A stretch of 64,000 nt of DNA, taken from the NCBI RefSeq assembly GCF_033118175.1, contig NC_083685.1:125670501-125734500 (forward strand), given 5' to 3'. The notes below the pieces were generated by a model, which was given only the letters and a program-made list of their open reading frames with translations, searched no databases and was not told where the DNA came from. The translations under genes were made by a program, and so were the position numbers. Of this stretch, positions 28,938-40,700 are shown piece after piece (within the stretch, counting starts at the first letter, position 1; every line of letters begins with the position of its first letter). This stretch comes from Dama dama. Lineage: Eukaryota > Chordata > Mammalia > Artiodactyla > Cervidae.

Positions 28938-29262
28938 AGGGCTTTCCTGGTGGCTCAGTGGTAAAGAATCGCCCCCCTGCCAAAGCAGGGGACGCGAGTT
29001 CCACCCCTGGTCTGGGAAGACCCGATGGCAGACCAGCTGAGTCCATGCATCACAGCCTCTGGGTCGGTGCTCTGGAGCGTGGGAGCTCCAGTACTGAGGT
29101 CTGTGGGCACCAGAGCCCGTGCTCTGCAACAAGAGGAGCCACCGCAGTGAGAAGCCTACGCCCCCCCAACTGGAGAGCAGCCCCTGCTCGCCACAGCTAG
29201 AGAAAAGCCCACACAGCATGAAGACCCTGCACAACCACAAATAAATAAACTCATTGAAAAAA
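28938..29262 (+). mobile_element. tRNA-derived SINE (long type)
   Basis: It starts gggctttcctggtggctcag and ends in an aaataaataaact tail. Confidence 0.8.
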
Positions 29263-30199
29263 CACAGCCTGCACCTCACACACACACTGCTCGCTGTGGC
29301 CCGGGGCCCCTCGGTGACAGGTGCCTCTGAGCACCTGTGCCAGTTTAATCAGAGTCAAAAGTCCTTAGGGCCTCCCCACCCAGCAGGTGAGGTAGGGAGG
29401 GCCCCTCCCCAGCCTGGGGGGCCAGCACACCTGCAGGGGACCTCCATCAGATGTCACAGGGTGGAGGTAAGGGTGAGTGGGGTCAGGCCAGGCCCAGCCT
29501 AAATGCTGCAGTTGGTGCGGTGATAAGGGTTTTGGAAGGTTTCTCTTTCCCAGTGGTGGAATTCTAACTAATCTTAACAGGTCTAGCGATGGCCAGATAG
29601 TGACCTTCCCTGCTTGTTCTCAGTCCCAGGAACCTGGCTTGAGTGGCCTCTGGGTGGGGTGGAGGACAGCCCAGGGCCAGCTTCCCTTCCTCCTGCCTGC
29701 CCATGAACCGGGCCCTGCAGGCCACGGTGGCAGCTGCCCAGGGTGCCCTTTGGGTCAGCAGTATAGAGACCTGGACCTCCCGTGGAGGAGCAGGGCATTT
29801 CATCCTTGGAAAGTCCCCTCCACCCCACCTGCCACAAGCATGTCCCAGGGCCCAGCGGGCCAGGTCTGTCCTCCCCATCCCCGCAGTCAGGTCCATGGCC
29901 AGGTAAGATAAGAGTATCTGGGAGGGGGGCGGGGACACCAGCTTGGGTCACGCCTGGGAATCTGCACCTCTCTGGCAGTGGGCAGAAAGATTAAAGCCAA
30001 GCCTTCTCTCTCCAAGTCTGGCTGCATCGTGGATTCACCCTTTGAATGCTCCTGGGATCCGAGGTGGGTCTTAGAGCCCTCCCTCTGCGCACGTGGTCTC
30101 TAATCTGAGCTCCTCCATTCCCCTACTTGCGCCTCAGGAGTTCCACCTATGACGTGGTGGGCTTATCTATTTCACAGGGATTTCTCAGCCCTGTCTCTA

Positions 30200-30365
30200 T
30201 CGCAGGTTTCCTATTCCTGGCTTTAATCCTCACAGCACCCTGAGGAAGTGGGTTCTGTTATTTATCCTATTCTAGCGAGGGGGAAACTGAGGCACAGAGA
30301 AGTTGAGTGACCTGCCCAAGGTCACTCTGAAGGAACCGTCGATGTGACAGGACTCTGGTTGAATC
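30200..30365 (+). repeat. MIR-like ancient SINE
   Basis: It contains aaactgaggcacagagaagt and gtgacctgcccaaggtcac, the MIR core. Confidence 0.7.
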
Positions 30366-30424
30366 AGACTGGTCGTTGCCAATGTCTAGGTGCACTGTAT
30401 ATGCACCTGTTTTAAATAGTGTCC

Positions 30425-30543
30425 TTGTTTAGTCGCTAAGTCATGTCCAATTCTTTTGCAACCCCATGGACTGTAGCCTACCAGTCTCGTCTGTCCATGG
30501 GATTTCCCAGGCAAGGATACTGGAGTGGGCTGCCATGCCCTCC
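30425..30543 (-). mobile_element. Bov-tA-type SINE, partial
   Basis: It contains ttgcaaccccatggactgta and gcaaggatactggagtgggc. Confidence 0.8.
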
Positions 30544-31558
30544 TTTAGTAGCATCACTAACTCGCCTTAAATCCTGGGGAAAGAGAAGTAATTTTCTTCT
30601 CAATTCTGATTATGGTTATGGAGAAATGCTCTTTGGGTGCTAAGCTCCCCGTTTCCCTGATGATCATTCCTGTAGGGCTGGCCCAGGCAGGGTCCTCACA
30701 CAGGACCCACACATGGCCTAGCCACCCAGCAGCTACAGGCTCAAGGCCCTCTCGTTAAAGCCACCCCACTTCTGGCTCTGGGCTTAGAGTCCCAGGAAGT
30801 CCTGGACCGTCCTCTTGGCCAGAGGCCACTCTGAGGACACGCGTGGACAGAGCTGCAAAAGAACACACAGAGGCCAAGGCTGTTTGGAGAAACTAGTTGA
30901 ATTTTGGGTAAGAGTTTTCTTACAATTGTGTCTGGCTCAGGGCTGGGCAGGGAGTGGCCAGACCCTCCCCACATTGCCCAGGTCTCTGGGGTGGGAGCAG
31001 AAACAAAAGTTGAAGGAAGGGTAGGGCCACTGCTACGTCCCGGATGCAACAACCTGGGAAATCATGTTAATCAAGAATCGAAAGTCCATCTAAACTGTAG
31101 TACTGCACTCAAAAAATCAAAAATAAGATGCCCAAGTCACAGCTCTGAGGATGGTGGCCCCAGTCCACTCGGCGATGTTGCTGTGATCGGAGTCCTTGAT
31201 GGATCCCGGACCTAGTCGTCACTTGGGGTCAGGAGGGAAGGTGACCTCTTGCCCAATCTCAGGATCTTTGCTCGATGGAGGTCCCAGTGACGTCCCAGGA
31301 GGGTGGCAGGGGGGCTCTGGGTGGGCTGAAGCACCCAGCGAGGAGGGACACACAGAGTCTGCTTTTTGACTGGGGCAGGACAGAAAACCAGTCACTTTGT
31401 CGGAGGTAAGGGAAGAACACAGTTCTCTAGAAAGATCAGATTTGCCAAGAGAGGAGATGCTGGTGCTGATTTGTGTGTTGATCTGGGGATAAGTGGGGGA
31501 GAGGGGGTCGGGCTGGGTGTGGGGCTGGGCTTTCCTGGTGGCGGGGGTGGGGTACGGC

Positions 31559-31753
31559 TCAGAGGTTGCTGAAGAGTTCGTTTTTCTTGCTCCAGTCCAT
31601 CTGCGGGGCCCGTTTGCTGACGCGCTTCTGGTGGGCCCTCTCTTTGGCCACGGCCAGGGAGATGTTGAAGTCCAGGATGGGGTCGGAGGACGAGGAGGAG
31701 GTAGATGAGGGTGCCGTGGAGTCCTGTTTCTTGGGACTGTCTTGGGAATTCAG
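31559..31753 (-). CDS. NHERF1: NHERF1 exon 6 (coding part, ERM-binding tail)
   Basis: 195 nt encoding residues 305-368 and stop TGA (31561-31559). The acceptor is tttgcag|CTGAAT. It encodes a Ser-rich tract, SDPILDFNISLAVAKERAH, and the terminal ezrin-binding helix ending FSNL. Confidence 0.96.
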   Translation of the reverse strand: MNSQDSPKKQDSTAPSSTSSSSSDPILDFNISLAVAKERAHQKRVSKRAPQMDWSKKNELFSNL

Positions 31754-34700
31754 CTGCAAAGAGGAAGGGGGGGGCCTCAGCGCCTCGGCGAGGTGCTCCC
31801 TTGAGGCCGCGTGCAGGGAAGCCAGGTCACGAGAACAGAACGTGGCTCAGCGTGTGACCTCCACGGCAGGCTGGTGTGCCAGGAGCGAGCGAGACCTGGG
31901 AGTGGACTTGCTGCCACCCAGTGCCACTCCCCGCCTGCCCAGCTGGCCGGCCTTACCTCCTCGCTGGTGTCACTGGAGGCAGTTCTTGCCAGGGGTGGCA
32001 CGGGGCTCTCAGAGGCCATCTCGGCTGGGGCTTCAGGACTGTTCTCCTGGTGCAGAGAGGAGAGGAGGCGTGTGGGTGGGCAGTCCTGAGCCATGAAGGG
32101 CACTCCGGGGAAGACGGGACCTCGGTCTGAGTCCTGCCATCCACCCCAGAGTCCCGCTGCCCGAGCCTGCCAGGGCCCCGCGGGGATTTGCACTTGCACA
32201 TTCTTCCAAGGATCAGAGGGCAGCCGGGTTCCACCATCCAGGGCAGCAAGACCACCCCTCGTGGGATTAGCTGGATGGCTCACCCGGCCCCTGTCCTCCC
32301 AGGTAGCCTCTGGGGTTGACTCCTCCTTAGCACAGTGACCACGGAGGGGTGTGGGGGCGCCGGGAGACTCTGCTGAGTGTGGGGAACACCCGTGATGTCC
32401 TGAGTCTCCTGCAGCCCACCTGACTTGTTTACTTGGACTTGACCCCCGGATTCTTGAAATCTTAACCCCCAAGCAGCCAAGAAGGGCTTTGAGGGAATAG
32501 GGTGGGGGAGAGTTAGAGACCCGCAGGGAAAGGGACTGAAGGCTCAGGGCCTTCTTGCTGCGCCCCCAGCAGGAGCCCCCGGGGAGAGGAAGCCTGGAAG
32601 CAGACCCTGAGGAGCCCTCCCGCCCTGTGACCTGACCCCGAGGGGGCTGTCCCAGAGCCCAGGCCTCGGGCCGCAGCTGGACACTGAGCTTCTGCCTGGG
32701 TTCCCGTGGCCCCAGCTGGCACCGGGCCGCGCCATCTCTCCCCTGGCCCCCACTTCCCTCGGCCCGGGTAGGAGGGGCTTTGTTCTCCCAACCGAGACTG
32801 GAAGTAGCAGGGGCCCGGCAGCCTGCAGGCAGACACTGCCGCTCTGTTCTTGGGGGGAAGAATGGCCTCCTGTGTGGTGGGGAGCTGGAGGCGGGGCCTG
32901 TCACCCAGGATGGGCCTGGCCAGGCGGCTCCATCCCCTCTGCCTCAGCCCCAGGCTGGGGCCCTTACACGGCCTGGGGCTTGAGACGTGAGGTCTTCACC
33001 TGAACCAGACCCTGTCCTCCTCCTAACCACACGTCCTCCCCCGCCTCCTGCAGCCCTAGGGCTGAGCCCAAGAAGCATCAGGGCTCTGCCTTTACCTTCT
33101 CGATCTCCCCATTGGTAATGGGCTCAGGCAAGGGACCTAGATGGGGAAGAGAAGAGCGCAGGTGAGTCAGAAGCCGTGGGAACAGAGTGGGGCGTGGAAG
33201 GCAGGGGGTCGTGGGGTTTGGCTAGACCGCTTGACCTTGTTCCCCAAGGTCAGTGTTTAAGTCTCCTAACTGCCACCCACTATAGTACACTGGACATTTT
33301 GACAACCTAGCAGCCTCAGACTATGTAACATTTAACAAAACAACTTGCCCTCACTACATCTCAAGGCTCTTTGAGATTTCCTATTCAGTTTCATTAAAAA
33401 GACGGGGGAGGGACATGTACACGCTGTTACATGGAAAGTGGATAACCAACAAGAACCTGCTCGCTGTTACGTGGAGCCTGGATGAGAGGGGAGTTTGGGG
33501 GGGAACAGATACATGTGTATGTATGGCCGAGTCCCTAAGCTATTCCCCTGAAAGTGCTGTAACATTGTTAATCAGCTATACTCCAATACAAAATAAAAAG
33601 TTAAAAAAAAAAAGGAAAAAAGGTGCCTATTCAATTAATCCCAAGAACCACTGATGAGTAAGGAGCTGTTTGAAAAAAGCAGTCATAGACGGGGCTGAAA
33701 TTCCAGGCAGCTGCCTCCCAACCACCCAGGAAGCTTGTTAGAAATACAGATCCCTGGGCTTTGACACCAGGGTGTCTGTCTAAGTGGGTCTGGGACGAGC
33801 CTAGGAATCAGTATTTTTCGAATGCTTCCTAGGTGACGGTGTGTCAACAGAACTGGGAACCACGCCCTGGTTATGATTATCAGCTGCAAAAGAACCCCAT
33901 CCTTCTGGGGATGGAGGGGGGCCTCAGGGCAGAGTCCTGGGCGTGCCCTCCCCCAGCCAAGGGGAAACCTGGTGGTGACAGGTGGGGTCAGGAGGTGAGC
34001 ACGCCCTGGGGTCACCCTCCCTGGCCTCACTCAGGGTAGACTCCCCACCTGGCTGCAAAAGGGGGCTATTCCATCTCCAGTCAGCCTGGGTGGGTTTCTT
34101 TTGAGCTCTTAGCTTAAGATCAGGGTACGTCTTTCTCCTTGCCCTGGACCGGGGCAGGAACATCTCTCATCTAGCCTCCCACAGTGGCTGGGCAGGGGAC
34201 TGCGGGACACGGGGACACTTACTCCCACCCTCCACTGTACCCTGCTCACCCGTGAGCTGTGGTCTACCCAGCTGTGGGCAGGAGGCAGCGGCTGGGGACG
34301 TGCAGAGTTACATCCACCTGGGAGGAGGGACACCCAGGGAGGGGACCCGCCCCCGCGCCTCCCTCCGCAGGTCCTCAGATCAGAGGCTGCAGTCATGGAG
34401 GTTCCCAGGCCCTTCCTGCCCAGCCAGGGGGGAGAGAGAGGGCTGATGACTTGGGAGTCGGGGGAGAAGGGTGCTGGGGGAGGCAGGGGCAGGTACAGGA
34501 GCAGCCGAGGGGAGTCAGGATTTTAGCCGTGTCTTCCCACACTGGGGCCTCCCTGGCGGCTCAGTGGTAAAGAATCCGCCTGCAGGAGACCTGGGTTCCA
34601 TCCCTGAGTGGGGAAGATCCCATGGAAGAGGGCATGGCAAACCACTCCAGTATTCTGGCCTAGGATAACTCCACAGGCAGAGGAGCCTGGCGGGATCGCA

Positions 34701-37700
34701 GAGAGTCAGATGGGACTGAGCAACTAACACTTTCCCTTTCTCATACCACATTGCCAAGAGCAAGGCTGGGGGGACTTCTCTGGGCCTCAGTTTCCCCCCT
34801 AATGAGGATGGGGATTATCAGACTTACCTGCTTTCCATGAACTTGGGAGACAAGGGTACAGTGGTACCCACCTCCCATGACCGGAGTCTGCTAGTGACTT
34901 CCAGGATACCCCCAGGACCCACTGGGCCCCTCCAAGTTGGCGATCTGAATTTGTGGCAAGACCTCTGTGTGGACCCCTGTGCCCCACATCTGACCCTCAA
35001 GGAAACCCCACCCATTGCAAAGTCCAAAGAGGTTCCGCCCAGTCCCGCAACCCCTGGGAGCCATCTTCATCTTCCCAGGGAGAAGGTCCAGACCAGGGGG
35101 CAGAGCACGGCTCAGCTCCTCCTTTCCTGGGCGGCGGCTGCCCCGTTTGGCTTGGGCCAGGGCGGGGGAGGTGCCAGGCTTGGCAGGGTGATGGAGGGGC
35201 GGGGGAGGGCAGGGGCCCAGGGACCCACCGCTCTCAAGCCAGCAAGCCTGGGTTTCCAAGACAACCTGAGAGAAGGGAAGGGGAGGCACTGGGGCCCTGT
35301 CACTGGACTCTGATCTGACCAAGCTAAGGCTGGAAGCCGCCCCAGAGTTAACTGTTTCCTTGCATCGGCCCTGCCCTGAGCGCTTACTGTGAGTAGAGTG
35401 GGGCGGGGGGCGGGGGGGGGGCATGGGGAGGAGGGGGGTCCCCTCCCTCTGCGGAATCAGCAGCCCATTCCATCTCACCATCCCTTGTGCGGGTCCCCAA
35501 CCCCCACCCCCCAGCCATACACCATCCTCAGAAACCCACTGCCGATGCTGGCTTCCTCTCCAAGACCCTCTCCCCCAACCCACACCGCCTTTCTCCCCTC
35601 CCGTGGGACCCAATAAAGTCCAGAGCACATTCCTGACCCGGGGGGGCCCTCAGGCTGCCAAGCCCAGCTCACCTTGCAGGTGCTCCTGCGATGGGATCAC
35701 TTTGCATTTCTTGAAGAACTCGTCCGTCTCCCTGTCCACCACCAGCAGCTTGGCCTCGTCCCCGCCGGCCTTGATGGCAGACACCACCTCCCCGTGCGGC
35801 TTGCCCTCCACGCAGACCCCGTTCACCTGTGGGTGCGGGCAGGGGTTAGCCGCACAGGTCTCAGTTCTGGGCGGGGGGCAGGTGAAGGCTGGGCTGGTTG
35901 GCAATCGGTGAGCACGAAGTGCCCACCCCAGCACCCCCGGCCTGTAGAGCCCTGAACCAGGCTGAGTGGTCCTCCCACTCGACAGTTGGATGGGGAGGCA
36001 GGACACGTGGGAAAAGCCAAAGAAAATACCCGGCCGAGACTGAACAAACACAGCTGTGACAGACGGTTCGGGAAGGGTCTGGGAGGCCTGGGTTGGGCCC
36101 CAGCTTTTCTAGGTACTTCCCTGCCTGGGCCTTGGTTTGCTCGCCTGTAAACTGAGACGTCTTGGGAGAGCTGATCTTCCAGCTCTGAGGCTCGAAGACT
36201 GAGATTCTGGGACCTGCCCCAGGCCCTGGGTTCACGTTTCCTCTTCTTACCGGCAGAGCACAAGAGTGCAAGAGCCTGCCAGCCCAGCCTCACTCGGGGG
36301 ACGGATTTCATGGCCCCCAGCTCCGCCCCGTCCCTGTGCTGGTGAGGAGGCCTCGGAGAGCGGGAAACTGGCCATGGCCCCAGGCAGCTCCCTGGATGGA
36401 TGGGGGAACCGTGGGCCGCTGAGCGTGTCTGCTCCGCCAAGAGCCCGCAGGAGGTGCAAGCAGGAAAGAAGTCAGTTCACCTCTCTGTCTGTCCATCCAT
36501 CCGTTCACACATCTTTCCTTCCTTTTTAAAAAATCTTTTTCTTGGCTACACCTTGCAGCTTGTGGGATCTTAGTTCCCTGACCAAGGACCCAGGAGTGGA
36601 AGTGTGGCATCCTAACCACTGGACCGCCAAGGAGTCCCCCATCTTTCCTTCCTTTCTTCTTGCCCACTCACCCACCATTCTCCCCACCCTCTCTCCAGCA
36701 TCTACGGGCTGTCTAGGCACCTCACGGGCTAACCAAGGAGCAGATGCAGTGTTCGATGCCCAGGAGGAGGCCATCAGGAAGGAGGAGCCTGGGAAGGGGG
36801 CAGGAAGCCTCACATTACCTCCACAATGCGGTCCTGGGCCCGGAGCCCCGAAGCCTCGGCAGGAGAGTCTGGGTCCACCGCCCGGATGAACTGGCCTGGC
36901 TTGGACTTGTCGCTGTGCAGGTTGAAGCCATAACCATTGGGGCCCTTCTTCATGGCACAGAGCCGAGGCCGAAGCTCGCGCTGTGGGGAGAAAGCGGGGG
37001 ATGTGGTCCTTCCACACCGGCCTGGGGTGCCGCCCTCCCTGCTCCGTGCCTGACCCCATCCCCCTGACTGAGGAAGGTTCCTCAGATCCTCCAGCAGCCA
37101 GAGAACGCTGGCCGGGGACCCTGCCCTGCTGCAACCTGCCTGGGTGCCCCTGGGCACAGCGCCACCCCTGAGTCCGCGACACGTTTCCCTCTTTAGGCAA
37201 GTGAGGGGTGGGAGCGGATTAGCTCAGGTCTCTGCCTTTCTGACATTCTAAGGTTAATCATGTTATTTGTTTTTGGCCACACCGAGAGGCATGTGAGATC
37301 TGAGTTACCCAACCGGGGATGGAATCTATGCCCCCCCTGCATGGGACGTGTGAAGTCAACCACCGGACTGCTAGGGAAGCCCATTTATCATGGTGTTTAG
37401 ATGGCTACCTCATCCCTCCCAGCTAATGGCTCGGTCTGCTCCCCTCCTGGTAGCATCCCTACCAGCCTAAGTACCTGGGACAGTGACCGGGGACCCCCAG
37501 CTGCTTTGTACCCTCCTCTCTGCAGGGGAGAAGCAAGGGCAGGTGCTTACTCAAAGCTGGTTTACATATTCACAGTAAAGCCTTCCCTCCCCCACACGGA
37601 CTCCCGGCTTGTCCCCACCAAGCCAAACGGCCCACCTAAAGGGAGCTGGGAGCTAGATGACCATGGGGCTGAGGGAGGTACAGCCAGGGGCCCCAGACGT

Positions 37701-40700
37701 CCCACCAGCGGAACCAAGGCCGAGGACGAAGGTAGTGAAGGAACCCCAAAGAGCCTGCTGGATCCCAGGGAGCCTGAATGGGAGGGGGTGGTGGAAAGCA
37801 GGGCTGGACTGCGGGGAGCCCTGTGTGGCTGTGACCTGGAGAGGACCCGCCGAGAGGTGCTCAAACACTCAGACCCTCAGCGTGCAACAGTTCCCACCAT
37901 CCTTGGCCCAGCCTAAGCAGCTTAGCTTAGAAGCTGCAGCCCGAGGGCACGTTTACATGATGGAGGAAACTGAGGGGGCCTGAGCTCTGAGCCCACGATG
38001 GACATGGGGTTCCCATTCCCCCGGCCCCCAGTCCTGCCAGTTTTGGATTATCACCCGGATGCCAGGCAAAGAGCAAATGCTGAAGTCAGGGCCCTGGCCC
38101 AGCTTCCAGCTTACCAGCTCGGTGACCCGGGGCAAGTCATTTCCTTCTCAAAGCCTTGGGTTCCTTGTTTATAGACTGTTCTTAATGCCACCTGCCTCCC
38201 AGGGCTGCTAGGAGGTCCAATTAACATAGGTGGGAGCCCCTGACCACCCTACACCCCTGTGCACGAGGGGATGCCCCCGTCGTTGCTAATACTGATGGTC
38301 AGTCAGTCACAGGAAGCAGAGAGATGAGATTTCGAGGGTGGGGTGCTGGTCGCTCTGAAACCTCACTGCCCAGCTGGAGAAAAGGCAAGGGAGGGGCGGG
38401 GCGGGGAGGCCCCACAGCCCTCCTGCCCCGACCTGCTGGGCCCAGGAGGCAGCTGCCACCTGCGGTGGACTCAGCCCCCACCCCTCTGCTCCGCGGAGGA
38501 TGGGGGGTGGGGGGTGGGGAGGGTGACTCTGCTTTCCTTCAGATGCCTGGGCCGGCCTTTCAGCTTCAGGATGTTGATTGGGGGTGTGGAGAGGCCCAGA
38601 CCGGAAGGAGGGCGAGGTGACAGTTAGGCTTGGCTCTACCCTGATCTGGGCATCCCAGACAAGAGCAGAGGCACTTAAGTGAGCATGAAAAAGGGGACGG
38701 GGACCCCTGCTTCTCTCCAGGTCCCCTCATCCCTCCCTGGCCCTCGCTGGCTTCGGGGCCCTCTCCTCACGGACTCCCCACAACCACCCCCCCATCTACT
38801 TCCGGGAGTAAGTGAGGCTCTTCTCCCCTAGAGCTAAGCCCTCCCACAGGCCCGTGGAGCAGGAACAGGTCCGACCAGTTGCCGCAGTGGGGAGGCTCGG
38901 CTTTCGGTGGCCAGAGCTCCTCTGTCACCCTGAGAAAGCGGGGAAGGTGAATCACGGGGAAGCCAGAGGGTGGCCCGCTGTCTCCTGCCCCTCCCGCTGC
39001 CCCTGACTCCAAAGAGCCTCCCTCCTGTGGGTCAGGACCCTAACCCTAACCCCGATCCTGGAGATGGTGAAAGTGAGACCCCAGACGTGAAGCCCAGGGT
39101 CCGAGCTCCGGCAGAGGAGCCAGGACTCCACCCCGGGCTCTGACTTGGAAACCCGTGTGCCCTGCCACCATCCATGGCAGGACTCAAAGCCTAGACTGGG
39201 AGGAGGCCCACTTGGGCAAGAGCTGCAAACTCGGGCTGCAGCCTCTGCTGGGAGGGGCAGGGAGATGATGAAACCACAGGCTTCCTTCCGGGGAGGGCGG
39301 TTGGGCTGGGAGCAGGCAGGCCTGGTGGCTTCCCTCACTGATCCGGAGCACCTGGCACCCTGGGGACCCTTGCCTGGGGACCTGTCCTTTGCACCTCACG
39401 CCCCTCTGCCAGCACCAGGCCGTGAAGATCTCAGGAAGTGGCAGATCCCCTCCCAGGGGTCCAGGAAACCCCAGGCATTTTCTGAGGTGCTCAGACTAGT
39501 ATAGAACCCCACCCAGCTCCTACCTTCCCAAGCCCCCCAAGACTGGGCAGGGGGCTCCCCTTCCCATGTCTCTCTCCACCCCTCTTCCAGCTGCCTCCAG
39601 AACTGTCACTGCCAGCTGCTGAGTCAGTCATCAAAGGAGCCCAGCCCAGCCTGGTGGAGGCTGGTGCTGTCCGGAGTCCTGGGGCAGCTTCCCGAGGCCC
39701 CGCACTGAGATGTGGAGATGTCAGGCGCTGGCCACCGAGGGGATACCTGGGCCCTCCAGGACATCCTGGGCCTGGCATGGGGCCCCTAGGAGCTCACAAG
39801 CAGCCTTGGGCCGTGGTTGCAGCTCCAGAGGGGTCCGTGCTGGAGGTGGGGTGACTTTGAGGGGAATATGGCCAGAGTGTTCAGACACTCAGGTGGGTCT
39901 TCAAGTGACCATGGCAGCTTGGAAGTAAAAAAAATCAGGATCTGCTCAGCGAGGAGACTGGCAGAGAAGTGAGAAGAGGGACTGCCAGGCAGTGGTGGCT
40001 GAGGGCTGTGCAAACAGGCTGGGGCGGCCGGGCTGGACGAGCTTCTCACTCCCGGCCCCCCAGGAGCACTGCCTTCAGACTCTTCTGCGGGCTTCTCCCA
40101 CCCCCCAGGTCTCAGGCGGCCCCAAACCCTGCACAGGCCTGGCGGCTGCTCCCTCCACCACCTCCCCCTCTCCCAGGGAGCCCAGCCCCACCCCCGAGTG
40201 GCCGCCCAGTCACCTCCACCCACGCGGCCCAGGGAGCAGGCGTCGGGCACAGAATTCAATAGGCACCATCAGCAGCCACCTGGGAGGCTGGGGAAAGTCG
40301 ATACCCTAATCCCAGTGACCGTCTCTGGGGAGCGGGCCCGGCCGCTCCCTGCTCCTCCCCTCCTCCCCGGGGAGGGAGGCCGGGGGCCAACGCCCCACTG
40401 GGCCAGCCCCTCCCTGGCCGACGCCATGGTGATGAGCCCTATGGAAAACATCCCATAAGCTCGCCGGCTCTGGGTCCCAGAAGGTGGGGCTGGAGGAGCA
40501 GGAAGACCACCGGGGTGGCCAGGGGAACAGATAGAGGTGACTGGTCACTGCCCCTCCCCCAGCCCAGCCAGCCGGGGCTCGAGTTTATGCAAATTAGATA
40601 AGAATGGTACCTCCCGCCCCCCGCCCGGGAATCTGGCCTCAGCAAGGGGGGATGGGTGGGGGGGCGGAGACTGGGAGACCTGGTCCTCTGGTGGGGGAGG

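Larger units (their letters stand above)
27747..31558. other. Tail-to-tail interval between NAT9 and NHERF1, including both 3' UTRs
   Basis: It holds the NAT9 3' UTR, a CTCF-like site at 28516-28530, SINEs at about 28695-28812, 28938-29262 and 30425-30543, an MIR-like stretch at about 30200-30365, and probably the NHERF1 3' UTR (on the minus strand below 31559). No clear AATAAA was found for NHERF1, so its 3' end is undefined. No protein-coding gene is supported. Confidence 0.6.

Noticed and set aside
39038..39053. Telomere-like ccctaaccctaacccc
   Set aside because: Only two units, no array. Expected by chance in 64 kb and not an interstitial telomere.
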